Part shown: positions 8,867 to 17,789 of the stretch, piece by piece
Layout of the letters: each line of letters begins with the position of its first letter
Numbering within the stretch: the stretch's first letter is position 1
The notes under the pieces: model-generated
The model's database searches: none
Told to the model about the DNA's origin: nothing
Seen by the model: the letters and a program-made list of their open reading frames with translations, nothing else
Translations under genes and position numbers: made by a program
Assembly (NCBI RefSeq): GCF_900102265.1
Contig: NZ_FNBH01000001.1
Coordinates: 682,001 to 746,000, forward strand
Direction: 5' to 3'
Source: Epilithonimonas hungarica
GTDB taxonomy: Bacteria; Bacteroidota; Bacteroidia; Flavobacteriales; Weeksellaceae
Length of the DNA: 64,000 nucleotides

Positions 8867-9640
8867 ATGGGAAAAATCATTGGTGTTGCAAATCAGAAAG
8901 GAGGTGTTGGGAAAACAACAACTGCTGTTAATCTGGCATCAGCTCTAGGTGTTTTAGAAAAGAGAATTCTTTTGATAGATGCAGATCCACAGGCTAATGC
9001 AACTTCTGGTTTGGGGGTAGAGGAAGTTAATTTTTCTACATATAATTTGCTGGAACATAGCGTAGAAGTTTCCAAATGCATTTTACCGACCAGTTCGCCA
9101 AACGTAGATATTATCCCTTCGCATATCGATCTGGTAGCAGCTGAGATAGAATTGGTGGACCGCGATAACCGAGAATATATGATGCGGGAGGCGCTGAAGC
9201 CAATCAAAGATCAATACGATTATATCATTATAGATTGTGCGCCAAGTTTAGGATTGATCACCATCAATGCTTTGACGGCTGCTGATTCTGTGATCATTCC
9301 GATCCAGTGCGAATATTTTGCTTTGGAAGGTCTTGGAAAATTACTGAATACAGTGAAAAACGTTCAGAAGATCCACAATCAGGACCTGGATATAGAAGGA
9401 TTGCTTTTGACAATGTATGACAGTCGTTTGAGGTTGTCAAATCAGGTGGTAGAAGAGGTGAATTCACATTTTCCTGAAATGGTCTTCGAAACGATCATTA
9501 GTAGAAATGTTCGTCTTAGCGAAGCACCAAGTTTTGGAGAAAGTATTCTGAAGTATGATGCAGAAAGCAAAGGCGCGATCCAGTATATTCAGCTGGCAGA
9601 AGAGGTCCTTTTGAAGAACGAAAAATTAATTAAGAATTAA
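8867..9640 (+). CDS. parA: Chromosome-partitioning ATPase ParA (Soj)
   Basis: This Walker-type ATPase works with ParB to segregate the replication origin. The ATG at 8867 puts MGKIIGVANQKGGVGKTTT, with the deviant Walker A motif KGGVGKTT, at residues 11-18 as in the family. The upstream in-frame start at 8846 adds seven unsupported residues. It is 257 residues long. Also visible are LLIDADPQANATSGLG (Walker A' aspartate), YDYIIIDCAPSLGLITINAL (Walker B) and IPIQCEYFALEGL. parB follows after 60 bases, the usual order. Such pairs often lie near oriC, but no origin is visible here. Confidence 0.96.
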   Translation: MGKIIGVANQKGGVGKTTTAVNLASALGVLEKRILLIDADPQANATSGLGVEEVNFSTYNLLEHSVEVSKCILPTSSPNVDIIPSHIDLVAAEIELVDRDNREYMMREALKPIKDQYDYIIIDCAPSLGLITINALTAADSVIIPIQCEYFALEGLGKLLNTVKNVQKIHNQDLDIEGLLLTMYDSRLRLSNQVVEEVNSHFPEMVFETIISRNVRLSEAPSFGESILKYDAESKGAIQYIQLAEEVLLKNEKLIKN

Positions 9641-9700
9641 AATGATTTTCTTGGAATAATATTTTATTGATTATCATTTACTAATTATCATTTATACAAA

Positions 9701-10591
9701 ATGAGAGATAAAACAAGAGCAATGGGACGTGGTTTGGGAGCTATCCTGAACGCAGAAAGCAAGACGAATATCAATTCTGCTTCAGACGAAGGCGCAAAAA
9801 CTTTGGTGGGAAACATTGTTGAAGTTCCAATTGAAGATATCTATCCGAACCCCAACCAGCCGAGAACCTTTTTCGATGAAAAAGCACTTAATGATCTAGC
9901 GGAATCAATCAAAAGCTTAGGAATTATACAGCCAGTAACACTTAGAAAAGATGGCGCCAAGTTTGAGATCATTTCTGGGGAAAGACGTTTTCGCGCTTCC
10001 AAAATTGCTGGGTTAACATCTATTCCGGCCTATATCCGTTTGGTCAATGACCAAGAATTGTTGGAAATGGCTTTGGTTGAAAATATCCAGAGAGAAGACC
10101 TTGACCCGATTGAAGTGGCTTTGACTTATCAGAGACTTTTGGATGAGGTTGGAATGACCCAGGAAAACTTAAGTCAGCGTGTTGGTAAAGAAAGAAGTAC
10201 AATTACTAATAGTGTCCGTCTTTTGAAATTATCACCGGATATCCAAAACGGAATCAGAAGTGGGCAGATCTCTGCGGGGCATGGTCGTGCAATCATGGGA
10301 TTGGATTCTGATGAAAAACGCCAGACTTTGTTTGACAAGATCATCAAAGACCAACTTAATGTAAGACAATCCGAGCAGTTGGCTAGTCAGATGAAAAATT
10401 CTCAGGAATTAGAAAAGTCTGTAAAACAGACCATCGTTCCCAATCATGTAAAAAAAGCTCAGAAAAATCTAACCGATATATTAAATGTGAATGTCGAGAT
10501 CAAAACTTCGGCAAATGGGAAAAAAGGAAAGATCGTTCTTGATTTTAAAAATGAAGAAGAGCTGGAAAGCATTCTTGCTCATATTAGATAA
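9701..10591 (+). CDS. parB: Chromosome-partitioning protein ParB (Spo0J)
   Basis: ParB is a CTP-dependent DNA-sliding clamp that loads at parS sites and is moved by ParA. The 296-residue protein starts MRDKTRAMGRGLGAILNAE, the conserved ParA-interacting N-terminus. VPIEDIYPNPNQPRTFFDEKAL is followed by the ParB/Srx core with the CTP-binding motif ISGERRFRASKIAG (about 87-100) and ENIQREDLDPIE. The helix-turn-helix VGKERSTITNSVRLLKL follows, and then a C-terminal dimerisation region. I found no parS-like palindrome near it by eye. The next gene starts directly after its stop. Confidence 0.96.
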   Translation: MRDKTRAMGRGLGAILNAESKTNINSASDEGAKTLVGNIVEVPIEDIYPNPNQPRTFFDEKALNDLAESIKSLGIIQPVTLRKDGAKFEIISGERRFRASKIAGLTSIPAYIRLVNDQELLEMALVENIQREDLDPIEVALTYQRLLDEVGMTQENLSQRVGKERSTITNSVRLLKLSPDIQNGIRSGQISAGHGRAIMGLDSDEKRQTLFDKIIKDQLNVRQSEQLASQMKNSQELEKSVKQTIVPNHVKKAQKNLTDILNVNVEIKTSANGKKGKIVLDFKNEEELESILAHIR

Positions 10592-11221
10592 ATGAAAAAA
10601 ATACTTTCAATTTTCTTATTCTTTTCTTTTTGTTTTGCTCTTTCACAGGTGAATCGTAATGATACGATACGTGTGGAAAATCATCCGAAAGATAGTATTC
10701 CTGCTGCAAAACCATTAGGAGAAGCTCAGATTTTAGGAGATATCAAAGATAAAAATGCACCTGCAAAAATTACAAAATTAAGCCCTACAAAAGCGGGTCT
10801 ATATTCTGCCGTCCTGCCTGGATTGGGACAGTTCTACAATAAAAAATATTGGAAAATTCCTTTGGTTTGGGGAGCCGTTGGGACAGGAGTTGGTATCGCA
10901 CTTTGGAATGATAAACAATACAAACGTTACAGGAATGCTTATGTAGCAGAACTCAATGGTCTTCCGCATGAATTTTCAGATATCAATGGTATTACAAAAA
11001 CTGTTTTGGGAAATGCACAGGATACATCCAAAAGACAGCGTGACTATGCCATAGGAATAACTGCCTTGATCTATATTCTTAATATTGTGGATGCTGTTGT
11101 GGATGCTCACCTTTATGAGGGACGACACGATCCGGACTTGGCAATTGTTCCATCGGTCATCAATGACCAATTCAGTAAAAGTGAAGCAAAAGCAGGTTTA
11201 ACCTTAAGCTTCAGATTCTAA
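10592..11221 (+). CDS. DUF5683 family secreted/membrane protein
   Basis: This 209-residue protein has an N-terminal signal (MKKILSIFLFFSFCFALSQ). Its core, KAGLYSAVLPGLGQFYNKKYWKIPLVWG, is the hallmark of DUF5683, a family almost confined to Bacteroidetes. Two hydrophobic helices lie at roughly 88-106 and 152-172, and the C-terminus is LTLSFRF, a typical outer-membrane beta-strand ending. The gene is abutted to parB (no gap) and is followed by dapB and lepB, a gene order I associate with Flavobacteriia. Function is unknown. Confidence 0.85.
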   Translation: MKKILSIFLFFSFCFALSQVNRNDTIRVENHPKDSIPAAKPLGEAQILGDIKDKNAPAKITKLSPTKAGLYSAVLPGLGQFYNKKYWKIPLVWGAVGTGVGIALWNDKQYKRYRNAYVAELNGLPHEFSDINGITKTVLGNAQDTSKRQRDYAIGITALIYILNIVDAVVDAHLYEGRHDPDLAIVPSVINDQFSKSEAKAGLTLSFRF

Positions 11222-11249
11222 TAAAAATTATCTCAATTATAAATTTAAA

Positions 11250-11948
11250 ATGAAAATAGCATTAGTCGGTTACGGAAAAATGGGGAAGATCATTGATGAG
11301 GTCGCACAAAGCCGGGGTCACGAGATTGTTGCCAGATTAAAAGAAACACCGACCACGGAGTCTTTGAACAATGCAGACGTTGTCATTGAATTCTCGAATC
11401 CCGAAGCTGCTTTTGAAAATATTAAGGTTTGTTTGGAAAACAACATTCCAGTGATTTGCGGAACAACGGGTTGGTTGGATAAAAAGACGGAAATTGAGAA
11501 GGTCACTTTAGAAAATAATAGCGCATTTTTATATGGTTCTAATTTTAGTTTGGGCGTGAATCTGTTTTTTGCACTCAACGAAAAGTTGGCCAAGCTGATG
11601 AGCAATGTCAATGAATATACTTGCCAGTTAGAAGAAATTCATCACATTCATAAATTGGATGCACCAAGTGGAACCGCTATTTCCATTGCAGAAGGAATCA
11701 TAGAAAATTCTAAATATGAGGCATGGAAACTGGATGAGACCAAGGATAAAGAATTGGGGATTTTTGCCATTCGTGAGGATGAAGTTCCTGGTACACACAG
11801 TGTTTTTTACAGATCAGAAGTTGACGAAATAGAAATAAAACATACAGCTTTCAACAGAAACGGATTTGCTTTAGGAGCAGTGATCGCCTCTGAATGGATT
11901 ATTGATAAGAAAGGTATTTTCTCTATGAAGGATGTTCTAGGTCTGTAA
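11250..11948 (+). CDS. dapB: 4-hydroxy-tetrahydrodipicolinate reductase
   Basis: DapB catalyses the NAD(P)H-dependent step to tetrahydrodipicolinate in lysine and meso-diaminopimelate synthesis. It is 232 residues, slightly short for the family, as is usual in Bacteroidetes. MKIALVGYGKMGKIIDE is the dinucleotide-binding loop. VVIEFSNPEA and VICGTTGW are cofactor-contact segments. EIHHIHKLDAPSGTA at about 129-143 carries the catalytic His-His and the substrate-binding Lys (KLDAPSGTA). HTAFNRNGFALGAVIAS closes the domain. It lies 28 bases after DUF5683 and 81 bases before lepB. Confidence 0.96.
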   Translation: MKIALVGYGKMGKIIDEVAQSRGHEIVARLKETPTTESLNNADVVIEFSNPEAAFENIKVCLENNIPVICGTTGWLDKKTEIEKVTLENNSAFLYGSNFSLGVNLFFALNEKLAKLMSNVNEYTCQLEEIHHIHKLDAPSGTAISIAEGIIENSKYEAWKLDETKDKELGIFAIREDEVPGTHSVFYRSEVDEIEIKHTAFNRNGFALGAVIASEWIIDKKGIFSMKDVLGL

Positions 11949-12029
11949 AAAACTGTAACAAAAACAATACATCAAAAACTAATTACCCAAATTGCTGAAG
12001 GCTAATAGCCGAAGCCAAATGAAATATTT

Positions 12030-13664
12030 ATGAATTATATTATTACTTATACCGTTTATGTTCTCATTATCAGTGTTTTGATGGGGCTCACAACTTGGAA
12101 GTTATTCAAGAAAATGGGGTATAGCCCGTTACTTTCTTTCATTCCGTTTTATAATTATCTGATTATTCTCAAAGAAATCAAACATCCGAAATGGTGGGCG
12201 ATCTTATCATATCTGCCAATCGTTGGTCCTATCATGATGTCTGTTTTTCATTTGTTCCTGATGAAAAAATTCGGAAAAAGAGGAGCTTTGAATGGTGTTT
12301 TAACCGTAATTCTACCTTTCATTTTTATGGCAACGGTCAATTACGGGAAAGACCCGGAAATTGAGACCGAAGAAGAGGAAGAAGAAAACAAAAAGAAAGA
12401 AACATTCTTGGGTTCAGTGACTTTTGCGGTAGTTTTCGCAACGATTATTCACGCATTTATTACACAACCATTTGGGATTCCAACTGGTTCAATGGAGAGA
12501 ACTTTGTTAGTGGGAGATTTTCTTTTTGTTAACAAGTGGGCTTATGGTTACAGAATGCCAATGAGACCTGTTGCATTGCCGTTTTTACAAGGAACTATTT
12601 TTGATACAGGACAAAAAGGAAATCCAAAAGACGACCCGAAATCTTACGTTGATGCGGTTAAATTACCATATTTCAGAATTCCTGGTTATGATGAAATCAA
12701 AAGATACGATATCGTAGTTTTCAATTATCCACAAGACTCAGTTCATACAGCAATCGATAGAAAAGACCCATATGTTAAAAGATGTATTGGCATTCCTGGA
12801 GATGTTATCGAGTTCAGAGCCGGAAGATTATTTGTGAATAATGCACCTGAAAAAATTCTTGGAGACGAGTATCAGCAACACGGCTATCTGGTGACAACTA
12901 GTTCTCAGCTTAATATTCCTCAGTTATACAAAGCTTACGGTTTTCTTCCTGTTCAGGAAAATCAGACCAATACAGGGTTTTTATATGCTTTTCAAGGCTT
13001 GACAGATCAGACTGCAAAAGAGATCAAAGCGCTTCCGGAAGTTGTTGAAATGAAGGAAATGATTGAAGAAAAAGGAGAAGGAGGGGTTAGATACAAGCTG
13101 AATGCAGATAAAACAGCATACACCAAAAATGTAGATACAACACAATCGATTTACCCGATCAACAAACCTTGGAATCAGGATTGGTACGGCCCACTTAGAA
13201 TTCCGAAAAAAGGCTACGTTGTAAAGCTAGATCAGGAAACTTTGCCAACCTATCAATGGATCATCTCCGAGTATGAGCACAATAAGCTGGAAAATAAAAA
13301 CGGGAAGATCTATATCAACGGACAAGAAACCAATCAATACACCATCAAACAGAATTATTATATGATGATCGGTGACAACCGAGATGCCTCTTTGGATGCA
13401 AGGTTCTTTGGAGTTGTTCCGGAGGAAAATATCGTGGGAAGACCGATGTTCACTTGGATGAGTGTAGAAGGACTGTTTTCCGACGCTAGTTCCACTTATC
13501 AGGCACCAGGCAAGAAGATCCGTTGGGACAGGATGTTCAAGGCAACCAACACGGGAGAAGCGAACAAAACGTCCTATTGGTGGGTTGCCGTTATTATTTT
13601 GGTATTATTCTTCGGTTGGGATTACTTCGCCAAACTTTTCGGAAAGAAAAAAGAAGAAGATTAA
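12030..13664 (+). CDS. lepB: Signal peptidase I with large Bacteroidetes-type insertion
   Basis: Type I signal peptidase cleaves signal peptides of exported proteins on the outer face of the inner membrane. At 544 residues it is much longer than the E. coli enzyme. Residues 1-110 hold an extra DUF5684-like membrane region with several helices and an acidic linker (EEEEEEN). A further helix is at 128-146. The catalytic Ser154 is in PTGSMERTLLVGD and the general-base Lys250 in YVKRCIGIPGDVIE. Box E, GDNRDASLDARFFG, is at 448-461, and a last helix lies at 517-530. About 190 residues separate the Lys motif from GDNRD, an enlarged non-catalytic domain. Confidence 0.93.
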   Translation: MNYIITYTVYVLIISVLMGLTTWKLFKKMGYSPLLSFIPFYNYLIILKEIKHPKWWAILSYLPIVGPIMMSVFHLFLMKKFGKRGALNGVLTVILPFIFMATVNYGKDPEIETEEEEEENKKKETFLGSVTFAVVFATIIHAFITQPFGIPTGSMERTLLVGDFLFVNKWAYGYRMPMRPVALPFLQGTIFDTGQKGNPKDDPKSYVDAVKLPYFRIPGYDEIKRYDIVVFNYPQDSVHTAIDRKDPYVKRCIGIPGDVIEFRAGRLFVNNAPEKILGDEYQQHGYLVTTSSQLNIPQLYKAYGFLPVQENQTNTGFLYAFQGLTDQTAKEIKALPEVVEMKEMIEEKGEGGVRYKLNADKTAYTKNVDTTQSIYPINKPWNQDWYGPLRIPKKGYVVKLDQETLPTYQWIISEYEHNKLENKNGKIYINGQETNQYTIKQNYYMMIGDNRDASLDARFFGVVPEENIVGRPMFTWMSVEGLFSDASSTYQAPGKKIRWDRMFKATNTGEANKTSYWWVAVIILVLFFGWDYFAKLFGKKKEED

Positions 13665-13678
13665 TTTAAAATAAGTTC

Positions 13679-13744
13679 TTTTTTGTCATTGCGAACAACG
13701 TGAAGCAATCTGTTGAAATTTTTGACAATCGCAATAACAAAAAA
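13679..13744. repeat. Imperfect palindromic intergenic element
   Basis: Arms TTTTTTGTCATTGCGA (13679-13694) and TCGCAATAACAAAAAA (13729-13744) pair with a single mismatch. The inner sequence (AACGTGAAGCAATC) resembles widely dispersed GTCATTGCGA...GAAGCAATC repeats of bacterial intergenic regions. It could act as a lepB terminator or be a copy of a small mobile palindromic repeat. Confidence 0.6.
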
Positions 13745-13798
13745 GGATGCCGTTCCTATCGGGGCTATGGGATTTGTCCTCCGAAATAATGATTCAAC

Positions 13799-13838
13799 AC
13801 TTTGTCAGAGATTACTATCTTTGACAAAGTTTTTTTTA
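13799..13838 (+). terminator. Rho-independent terminator downstream of lepB
   Basis: ACTTTGTCA (13799-13807) pairs with TGACAAAGT (13822-13830) and is followed by a T-run. With the palindrome at 13679 it fills most of the 310-base gap between lepB and the WbqC gene. Confidence 0.8.
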
Positions 13839-13879
13839 ATTAACATTCACAAATAATAATTCAAAGCTTATATAAGCGA

Positions 13880-13943
13880 AGTGCCTTGTGAGCCTAAAAC
13901 ATTTAGTTGTAAAAAACTTAGTGTGCTTTGTGTTAAAATTTTG
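13880..13943. repeat. Possible dispersed intergenic repeat
   Basis: The segment reads like a leader common between flavobacterial genes: CTTGTGAGCCTAAAACAT, then AACTTAGTGTGCTTTGTG with TTAAAAT. I recall similar CTTAGTGTGCTTTGTGGTTAAA strings between genes of this group, but only one copy is visible in this window. Confidence 0.3.
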
Positions 13944-13974
13944 AATAATTAAAGAAGGGTTATCAAAAATAAAT

Positions 13975-14589
13975 ATGAAAAAAGTTCTTTTACCAATATT
14001 CTATTTACCACCTGTTTCATGGTTCTCAGTTTTTCTAGATGAAGAAAACGAAGTTTTATTTGAACAATTCGAAAACTTTCCAAAGCAGACTTACAGAAAT
14101 CGAGCGGCGATCTATGGCGCTAATGGAAAATTACCATTGATCATTCCGATAAAACATACGGGAAAACGAGAAGTTAAAGACATCGAGGTTTCTTTTGCAG
14201 AAGACTGGCGGAAGCTCCATTGGAAGTCTATCAAAACAGCTTATCAAAGCACTCCTTATTTCGAATATTACGAAGATAAACTCAAGAAAATATATGAAGA
14301 GCAGATCATTTCGTTAAAAGATTTTAATCTCAAAGCTTTAGGTATTATTCTTGATATTCTGAAGACCGAAAAAAAATATGAGCTGACCGACGAATATTTC
14401 AAAAATCCGGAAGCAGAAGATTACAGGGAGAAATTCTCCGCAAAATCCGAATCTCCATCCGAGTTTGAAAAATACTATCAGAGCTTTTCGGACAAGAACG
14501 GATTTATAAAAGATCTGTCTATTCTGGATCTGCTTTGTAACATTGGCCCGGAAAGTTTGACTTATATCAAAAATATAAAACTCGATTAA
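13975..14589 (+). CDS. WbqC family protein
   Basis: This 204-residue protein has the WbqC-like core: LLPIFYLPPVSWFSVFLD at the N-terminus, QTYRNRAAIYGANGKLPLIIPIKH at about 40-63, WRKLHWKSIKTAYQSTPYFEYY at about 78-99, and SESPSEFEKYYQSF with a terminal LSILDLLCNIGPE. The family is found in O-antigen clusters and near signal peptidase genes in Bacteroidetes. Its biochemical role is unsettled, although acyl-transfer or sugar-modification roles have been suggested. The context here (after lepB) is the usual one for flavobacteria rather than a polysaccharide cluster. Confidence 0.88.
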   Translation: MKKVLLPIFYLPPVSWFSVFLDEENEVLFEQFENFPKQTYRNRAAIYGANGKLPLIIPIKHTGKREVKDIEVSFAEDWRKLHWKSIKTAYQSTPYFEYYEDKLKKIYEEQIISLKDFNLKALGIILDILKTEKKYELTDEYFKNPEAEDYREKFSAKSESPSEFEKYYQSFSDKNGFIKDLSILDLLCNIGPESLTYIKNIKLD

Positions 14590-14735
14590 TAGCCAAGAAA
14601 CTCTACAAATTAGATTTTCTTTAATTAAAAATAAATAATTATTTACATGAAATCGCTAGTTGTAGAGCAGCTAAATAAGTTTTAATGTAATAAACGATTG
14701 CATATGGCAAGTAAAAAACAATAGATAATATACAT

Positions 14736-16424
14736 ATGAAAAAATTATTGATAGCGGCAGCTTTTTTATATGCGGGATTTGGATTGATTCAGGCGCAGAC
14801 AGCTTCTCCGCAAGATGACAAAGACCAAAAAACTTGGTATCATAAGGATTACGCTACTACAAAAGTTTATGGAGTTAATACACAAAACGCATACAAATTT
14901 TTAGAATCGAAAGGTCTAAAACCAAAAACAGTAGTTGTCGGGGTTTTGGATAGCGGAGTAGAGGTGGACCACCCTGGCTTGATCAAAAATATGTGGACAA
15001 ACCCAAACGAAATTCCTAACAACGGGAAAGATGACGACGGAAACGGATACATCGATGATGTTCACGGATGGAATTTCCTAGGAGGTAAGAACGGCGATAT
15101 CGATGTTGATAATATGGAAGTGACGAGAGTCGTGAAAAAATATCAATCTGTTTTTGAAGGCCCGGACTCTGCTAAAAATAAAGAGAACCAGGCAAAAATG
15201 CCGGACGATTTTGCAATGTATATGAAGTCCAAAGAGATTTTTAACAAGAAAAGTCAAGAAGCAAAACAAAGTGTCCAGATGTACACGATGATCAACAACT
15301 CTATCCCGGATATGGTGAAATTGTTGGGAGATAAAACATTGACGAAAGAGAACTTAGCAACGATAAAGCCATCAACACAGCAGGAGGCAATGGCAATGCA
15401 GGTGCTTTCCCAGGTTGCCAATGATCCTCAGGTTGCAGGAAAACCGGCTTCTGAAGTTAAAACTTATATGGAAGCTCAGATGAAAGAAGCACTGGACTAT
15501 TTCACGCCACAAGCAGAGAAAGGTTATAATCTGGATTTTGATCCTAGAAAAGAGATTGTTGGAGACAATTACGATGATTATTCTGAGAAAAGCTACGGAA
15601 ACAATCACTACGAAGGTCCGGACGCAAAACACGGAACTCACGTTGCGGGAATTATTGCTGGTCTGGCAAACGGTTCCGAACCTCAGTATGGTGTAGCTTC
15701 CAGAGTTGCAAAAATTATGACTGTAAGAGCGGTTCCTGATGGGGATGAAAGAGACAAAGATGTTGCAAATGCTATCCGCTATGCGGTTGACAACGGTGCG
15801 AAAATCCTTAATATGAGTTTTGGAAAGCCTGTTTCTCCGGGTAAAAATGTAGTTTGGGATGCATTCAAATATGCAGAGAGCAAAGGTGTTCTTTTGGTAA
15901 AAGCAGCAGGAAATGAAAACGAAGATATTGCAGAACACCAGTATTTTCCAACTAATTTCAAATCTACATCAGACGAGAAACCTTTCATTAATAATATGAT
16001 CGTTGTTGGTTCAAATACAAATGATTCAAACGCTTTGAAATCAAGTTTCTCTAATTATGATGAAAAAATGGTAGATGTTTTTGCACCAGGCTCGGAAATC
16101 TATTCAACTGTTCCAGAAGGGAAATACGAATATCTTCAGGGAACCTCAATGGCTTCTCCTGTTGTAGCCGGTTCTGCGGCAGTTTTGTTGGCCTATATGC
16201 CAAATCTGAAACCAGAACAGATCATCGAATCTCTTGTTAAAACGACAAATGTAAGCGCAACCAATGGATTTGATAAATTATCAAGATCCAATGGTGTGAT
16301 AGATGTAGCAAAGGCAGCGGAATATGCATACAAGAATTTTTACAAAGCAGAAGCACCTTCCAAATCTGTAAAAAAACCAATTAAGAAAAAAACGCATAAA
16401 GCAATAGATAAGAGTAAGTTATAA
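14736..16424 (+). CDS. S8 family serine peptidase (subtilase), secreted
   Basis: This 562-residue protein carries a signal peptide (MKKLLIAAAFLYAGFGLIQAQ). The catalytic triad is visible: Asp72 in VGVLDSGVEVDHPG, His299 in HGTHVAGIIAG and Ser471 in GTSMASPVVAGS. The oxyanion Asn is in AAGNENEDI (about 391-396). A segment of about 185 residues, rich in K/E/Q helix, is inserted between the Asp and His motifs. NGKDDDGNGYIDDVHGWNF at 96-114 is a probable calcium-binding loop seen in this subgroup. The C-terminus is a basic tail (KKPIKKKTHK) without a T9SS domain, so it is probably periplasmic. Its own terminator follows. Confidence 0.92.
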   Translation: MKKLLIAAAFLYAGFGLIQAQTASPQDDKDQKTWYHKDYATTKVYGVNTQNAYKFLESKGLKPKTVVVGVLDSGVEVDHPGLIKNMWTNPNEIPNNGKDDDGNGYIDDVHGWNFLGGKNGDIDVDNMEVTRVVKKYQSVFEGPDSAKNKENQAKMPDDFAMYMKSKEIFNKKSQEAKQSVQMYTMINNSIPDMVKLLGDKTLTKENLATIKPSTQQEAMAMQVLSQVANDPQVAGKPASEVKTYMEAQMKEALDYFTPQAEKGYNLDFDPRKEIVGDNYDDYSEKSYGNNHYEGPDAKHGTHVAGIIAGLANGSEPQYGVASRVAKIMTVRAVPDGDERDKDVANAIRYAVDNGAKILNMSFGKPVSPGKNVVWDAFKYAESKGVLLVKAAGNENEDIAEHQYFPTNFKSTSDEKPFINNMIVVGSNTNDSNALKSSFSNYDEKMVDVFAPGSEIYSTVPEGKYEYLQGTSMASPVVAGSAAVLLAYMPNLKPEQIIESLVKTTNVSATNGFDKLSRSNGVIDVAKAAEYAYKNFYKAEAPSKSVKKPIKKKTHKAIDKSKL

Positions 16425-16440
16425 AATCAATATTCAAAAT

Positions 16441-16470
16441 AAAAAATCTGAGACTGTCTCAGATTTTTTA
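16441..16470 (+). terminator. Rho-independent terminator after the subtilase gene
   Basis: AAAAAATCTGAGA (16441-16453) pairs perfectly with TCTCAGATTTTTT (16457-16469), with further T residues beyond. Confidence 0.9.
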
Positions 16471-16524
16471 TTTTTTATCATTTGGCATAATTTTTTGTAA
16501 TAACTTAGCAGTAAATATAAAACT

Positions 16525-17037
16525 ATGAGAAAATTAATTTTAGGAATATTAGGTATCGCATTTTTTGCGACCTCTTGTTCATCAACAAAAAATACTTCAT
16601 CTTCTGATGGAAGTGTTAGTGCAGGTCAAGCGCAGACAGTGCGTTCTGAAGTTATGAAACTAAAAGGAGAGTGGACGATTTCTAATGTAGATTACAACAG
16701 ATCCTTTAAAATAAAACCTTTTGATGAAGGTGCTGATATCAATTGTTTCGTTGGTAGTGCATGGAAATTGATCCCGAATAATTATACAGGAACTTATTCT
16801 CTGAACGGAGGAGGAGATTGCCCGATGAGAACTCAAGCTATTACCTTTAGTGTTGATAAGTATAGCAATGTGTCCATCAAAAAAGTTGGTGAAGGAGAAA
16901 AAGCAAAACGAGTTTCTGCCGGATATATGTTAAAACTTGAAAATCCGACTGAAAATAGTTTTACATTGGTTCAGTCTGTAAATGCTGATGGTTCACCGAT
17001 GGATGTACGTTACAATTTTATAAGAACAGCTAAATAA
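16525..17037 (+). CDS. Lipocalin-like lipoprotein
   Basis: This 170-residue protein has a lipoprotein signal, with the lipobox FFATSC ending at Cys18. After a Ser-rich linker comes a lipocalin-like beta barrel of about 120 residues. It opens with LKGEWTISNVDY, and later strands include CFVGSAWKLIPNNYTGTYSL and a segment around CPMRTQAITF. Two cysteines (in NCFVG and GDCPM) could form the single disulfide. It is the Bacteroidetes lipocalin family found with OmpA-type lipoproteins. The next gene, an OmpA lipoprotein, starts 16 bases after its stop, so the two are co-transcribed. Confidence 0.8.
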   Translation: MRKLILGILGIAFFATSCSSTKNTSSSDGSVSAGQAQTVRSEVMKLKGEWTISNVDYNRSFKIKPFDEGADINCFVGSAWKLIPNNYTGTYSLNGGGDCPMRTQAITFSVDKYSNVSIKKVGEGEKAKRVSAGYMLKLENPTENSFTLVQSVNADGSPMDVRYNFIRTAK

Positions 17038-17053
17038 TATTAAAATACATATA

Positions 17054-17740
17054 ATGAAAATAACTAAATTAAACATCGCTGCATTTTTTATCTCAGCTTC
17101 ACTTTTATTAACAAGTTGCGAGGCTGTTCAAAATGCTAATAATACGCAAAAAGGTGCTGCAATTGGTACTGCTGCAGGAGCTGTTCTTGGAGGGATTTTG
17201 GGAAATAACCTTGGAAAAGGTGGTAATGCACCTCTTGGAGCTGTTTTAGGTGGTGTTGTTGGTGGCGTTGCCGGAGGTGTTATCGGTAACAAGATGGACA
17301 AACAAGCGAAAGAGATCAAAGAAGTTTTGCCAGGTGCAGAAGTTGAAAGAGTAGGTGAAGGTATCAAAGTTACACTTCATGAGAATACTGTTAATTTTGA
17401 TTTTAATTCATCTAACTTAACAACTCTTGCAAAAACAAACTTAGATAAATTGGTTACGGTTCTTAAAAATAATCCTGATACCAATATCAATATCTATGGG
17501 CATACTGATAGCATTGGTAGCGATGCTGTCAATTTGAAAATATCTGGACAAAGAGCCGATGCTGTGAAAAATTATTTTGTAGCAAACGGAATTTCTTCTT
17601 CAAGATTATTTACAGAAGGTTTAGGCAAGTCTAGTCCTATAGCTTCTAATGATACTGATGCGGGAAGAGCTCAAAACAGACGTGTGGAGTTTGCAATTAC
17701 TGCGAATGAAAAGATGATCAATGATGCTAAGTCAAATTAA
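17054..17740 (+). CDS. OmpA family lipoprotein with glycine-zipper segment
   Basis: This 228-residue protein has a lipoprotein signal with LLLTSC (Cys22). Residues 34-85 are a Gly/Ala-rich glycine-zipper region (GAAIGTAAGAVLGGILG and GAVLGGVVGGVAGGVIG) that may insert in the membrane. The C-terminal OmpA domain at about 110-220 binds peptidoglycan. Its landmarks are NFDFNSSNLTTLAKTNLDKL, IYGHTDSIGSDAVNLKIS, RADAVKNYF and the terminal DAGRAQNRRVEF. The general plan is that of YiaD-like proteins. It sits in one unit with the lipocalin gene and is followed by a terminator. Confidence 0.92.
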   Translation: MKITKLNIAAFFISASLLLTSCEAVQNANNTQKGAAIGTAAGAVLGGILGNNLGKGGNAPLGAVLGGVVGGVAGGVIGNKMDKQAKEIKEVLPGAEVERVGEGIKVTLHENTVNFDFNSSNLTTLAKTNLDKLVTVLKNNPDTNINIYGHTDSIGSDAVNLKISGQRADAVKNYFVANGISSSRLFTEGLGKSSPIASNDTDAGRAQNRRVEFAITANEKMINDAKSN

Positions 17741-17765
17741 TAATCATTCTTTTAAGATAAATAAT

Positions 17766-17789
17766 AAACCGCAATTTGCGGTTTTTTTA
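17766..17789 (+). terminator. Rho-independent terminator of the lipocalin-OmpA unit
   Basis: AAACCGC (17766-17772) and GCGGTTT (17778-17784) form the stem, with a run of T after it. The second half also carries the TTTG of the next promoter. Confidence 0.85.

Noticed and set aside
8679-11249. parS site or replication origin near parAB
   Set aside because: I saw no parS-like palindrome or DnaA-box cluster by eye; absence is not proof, but nothing can be claimed.
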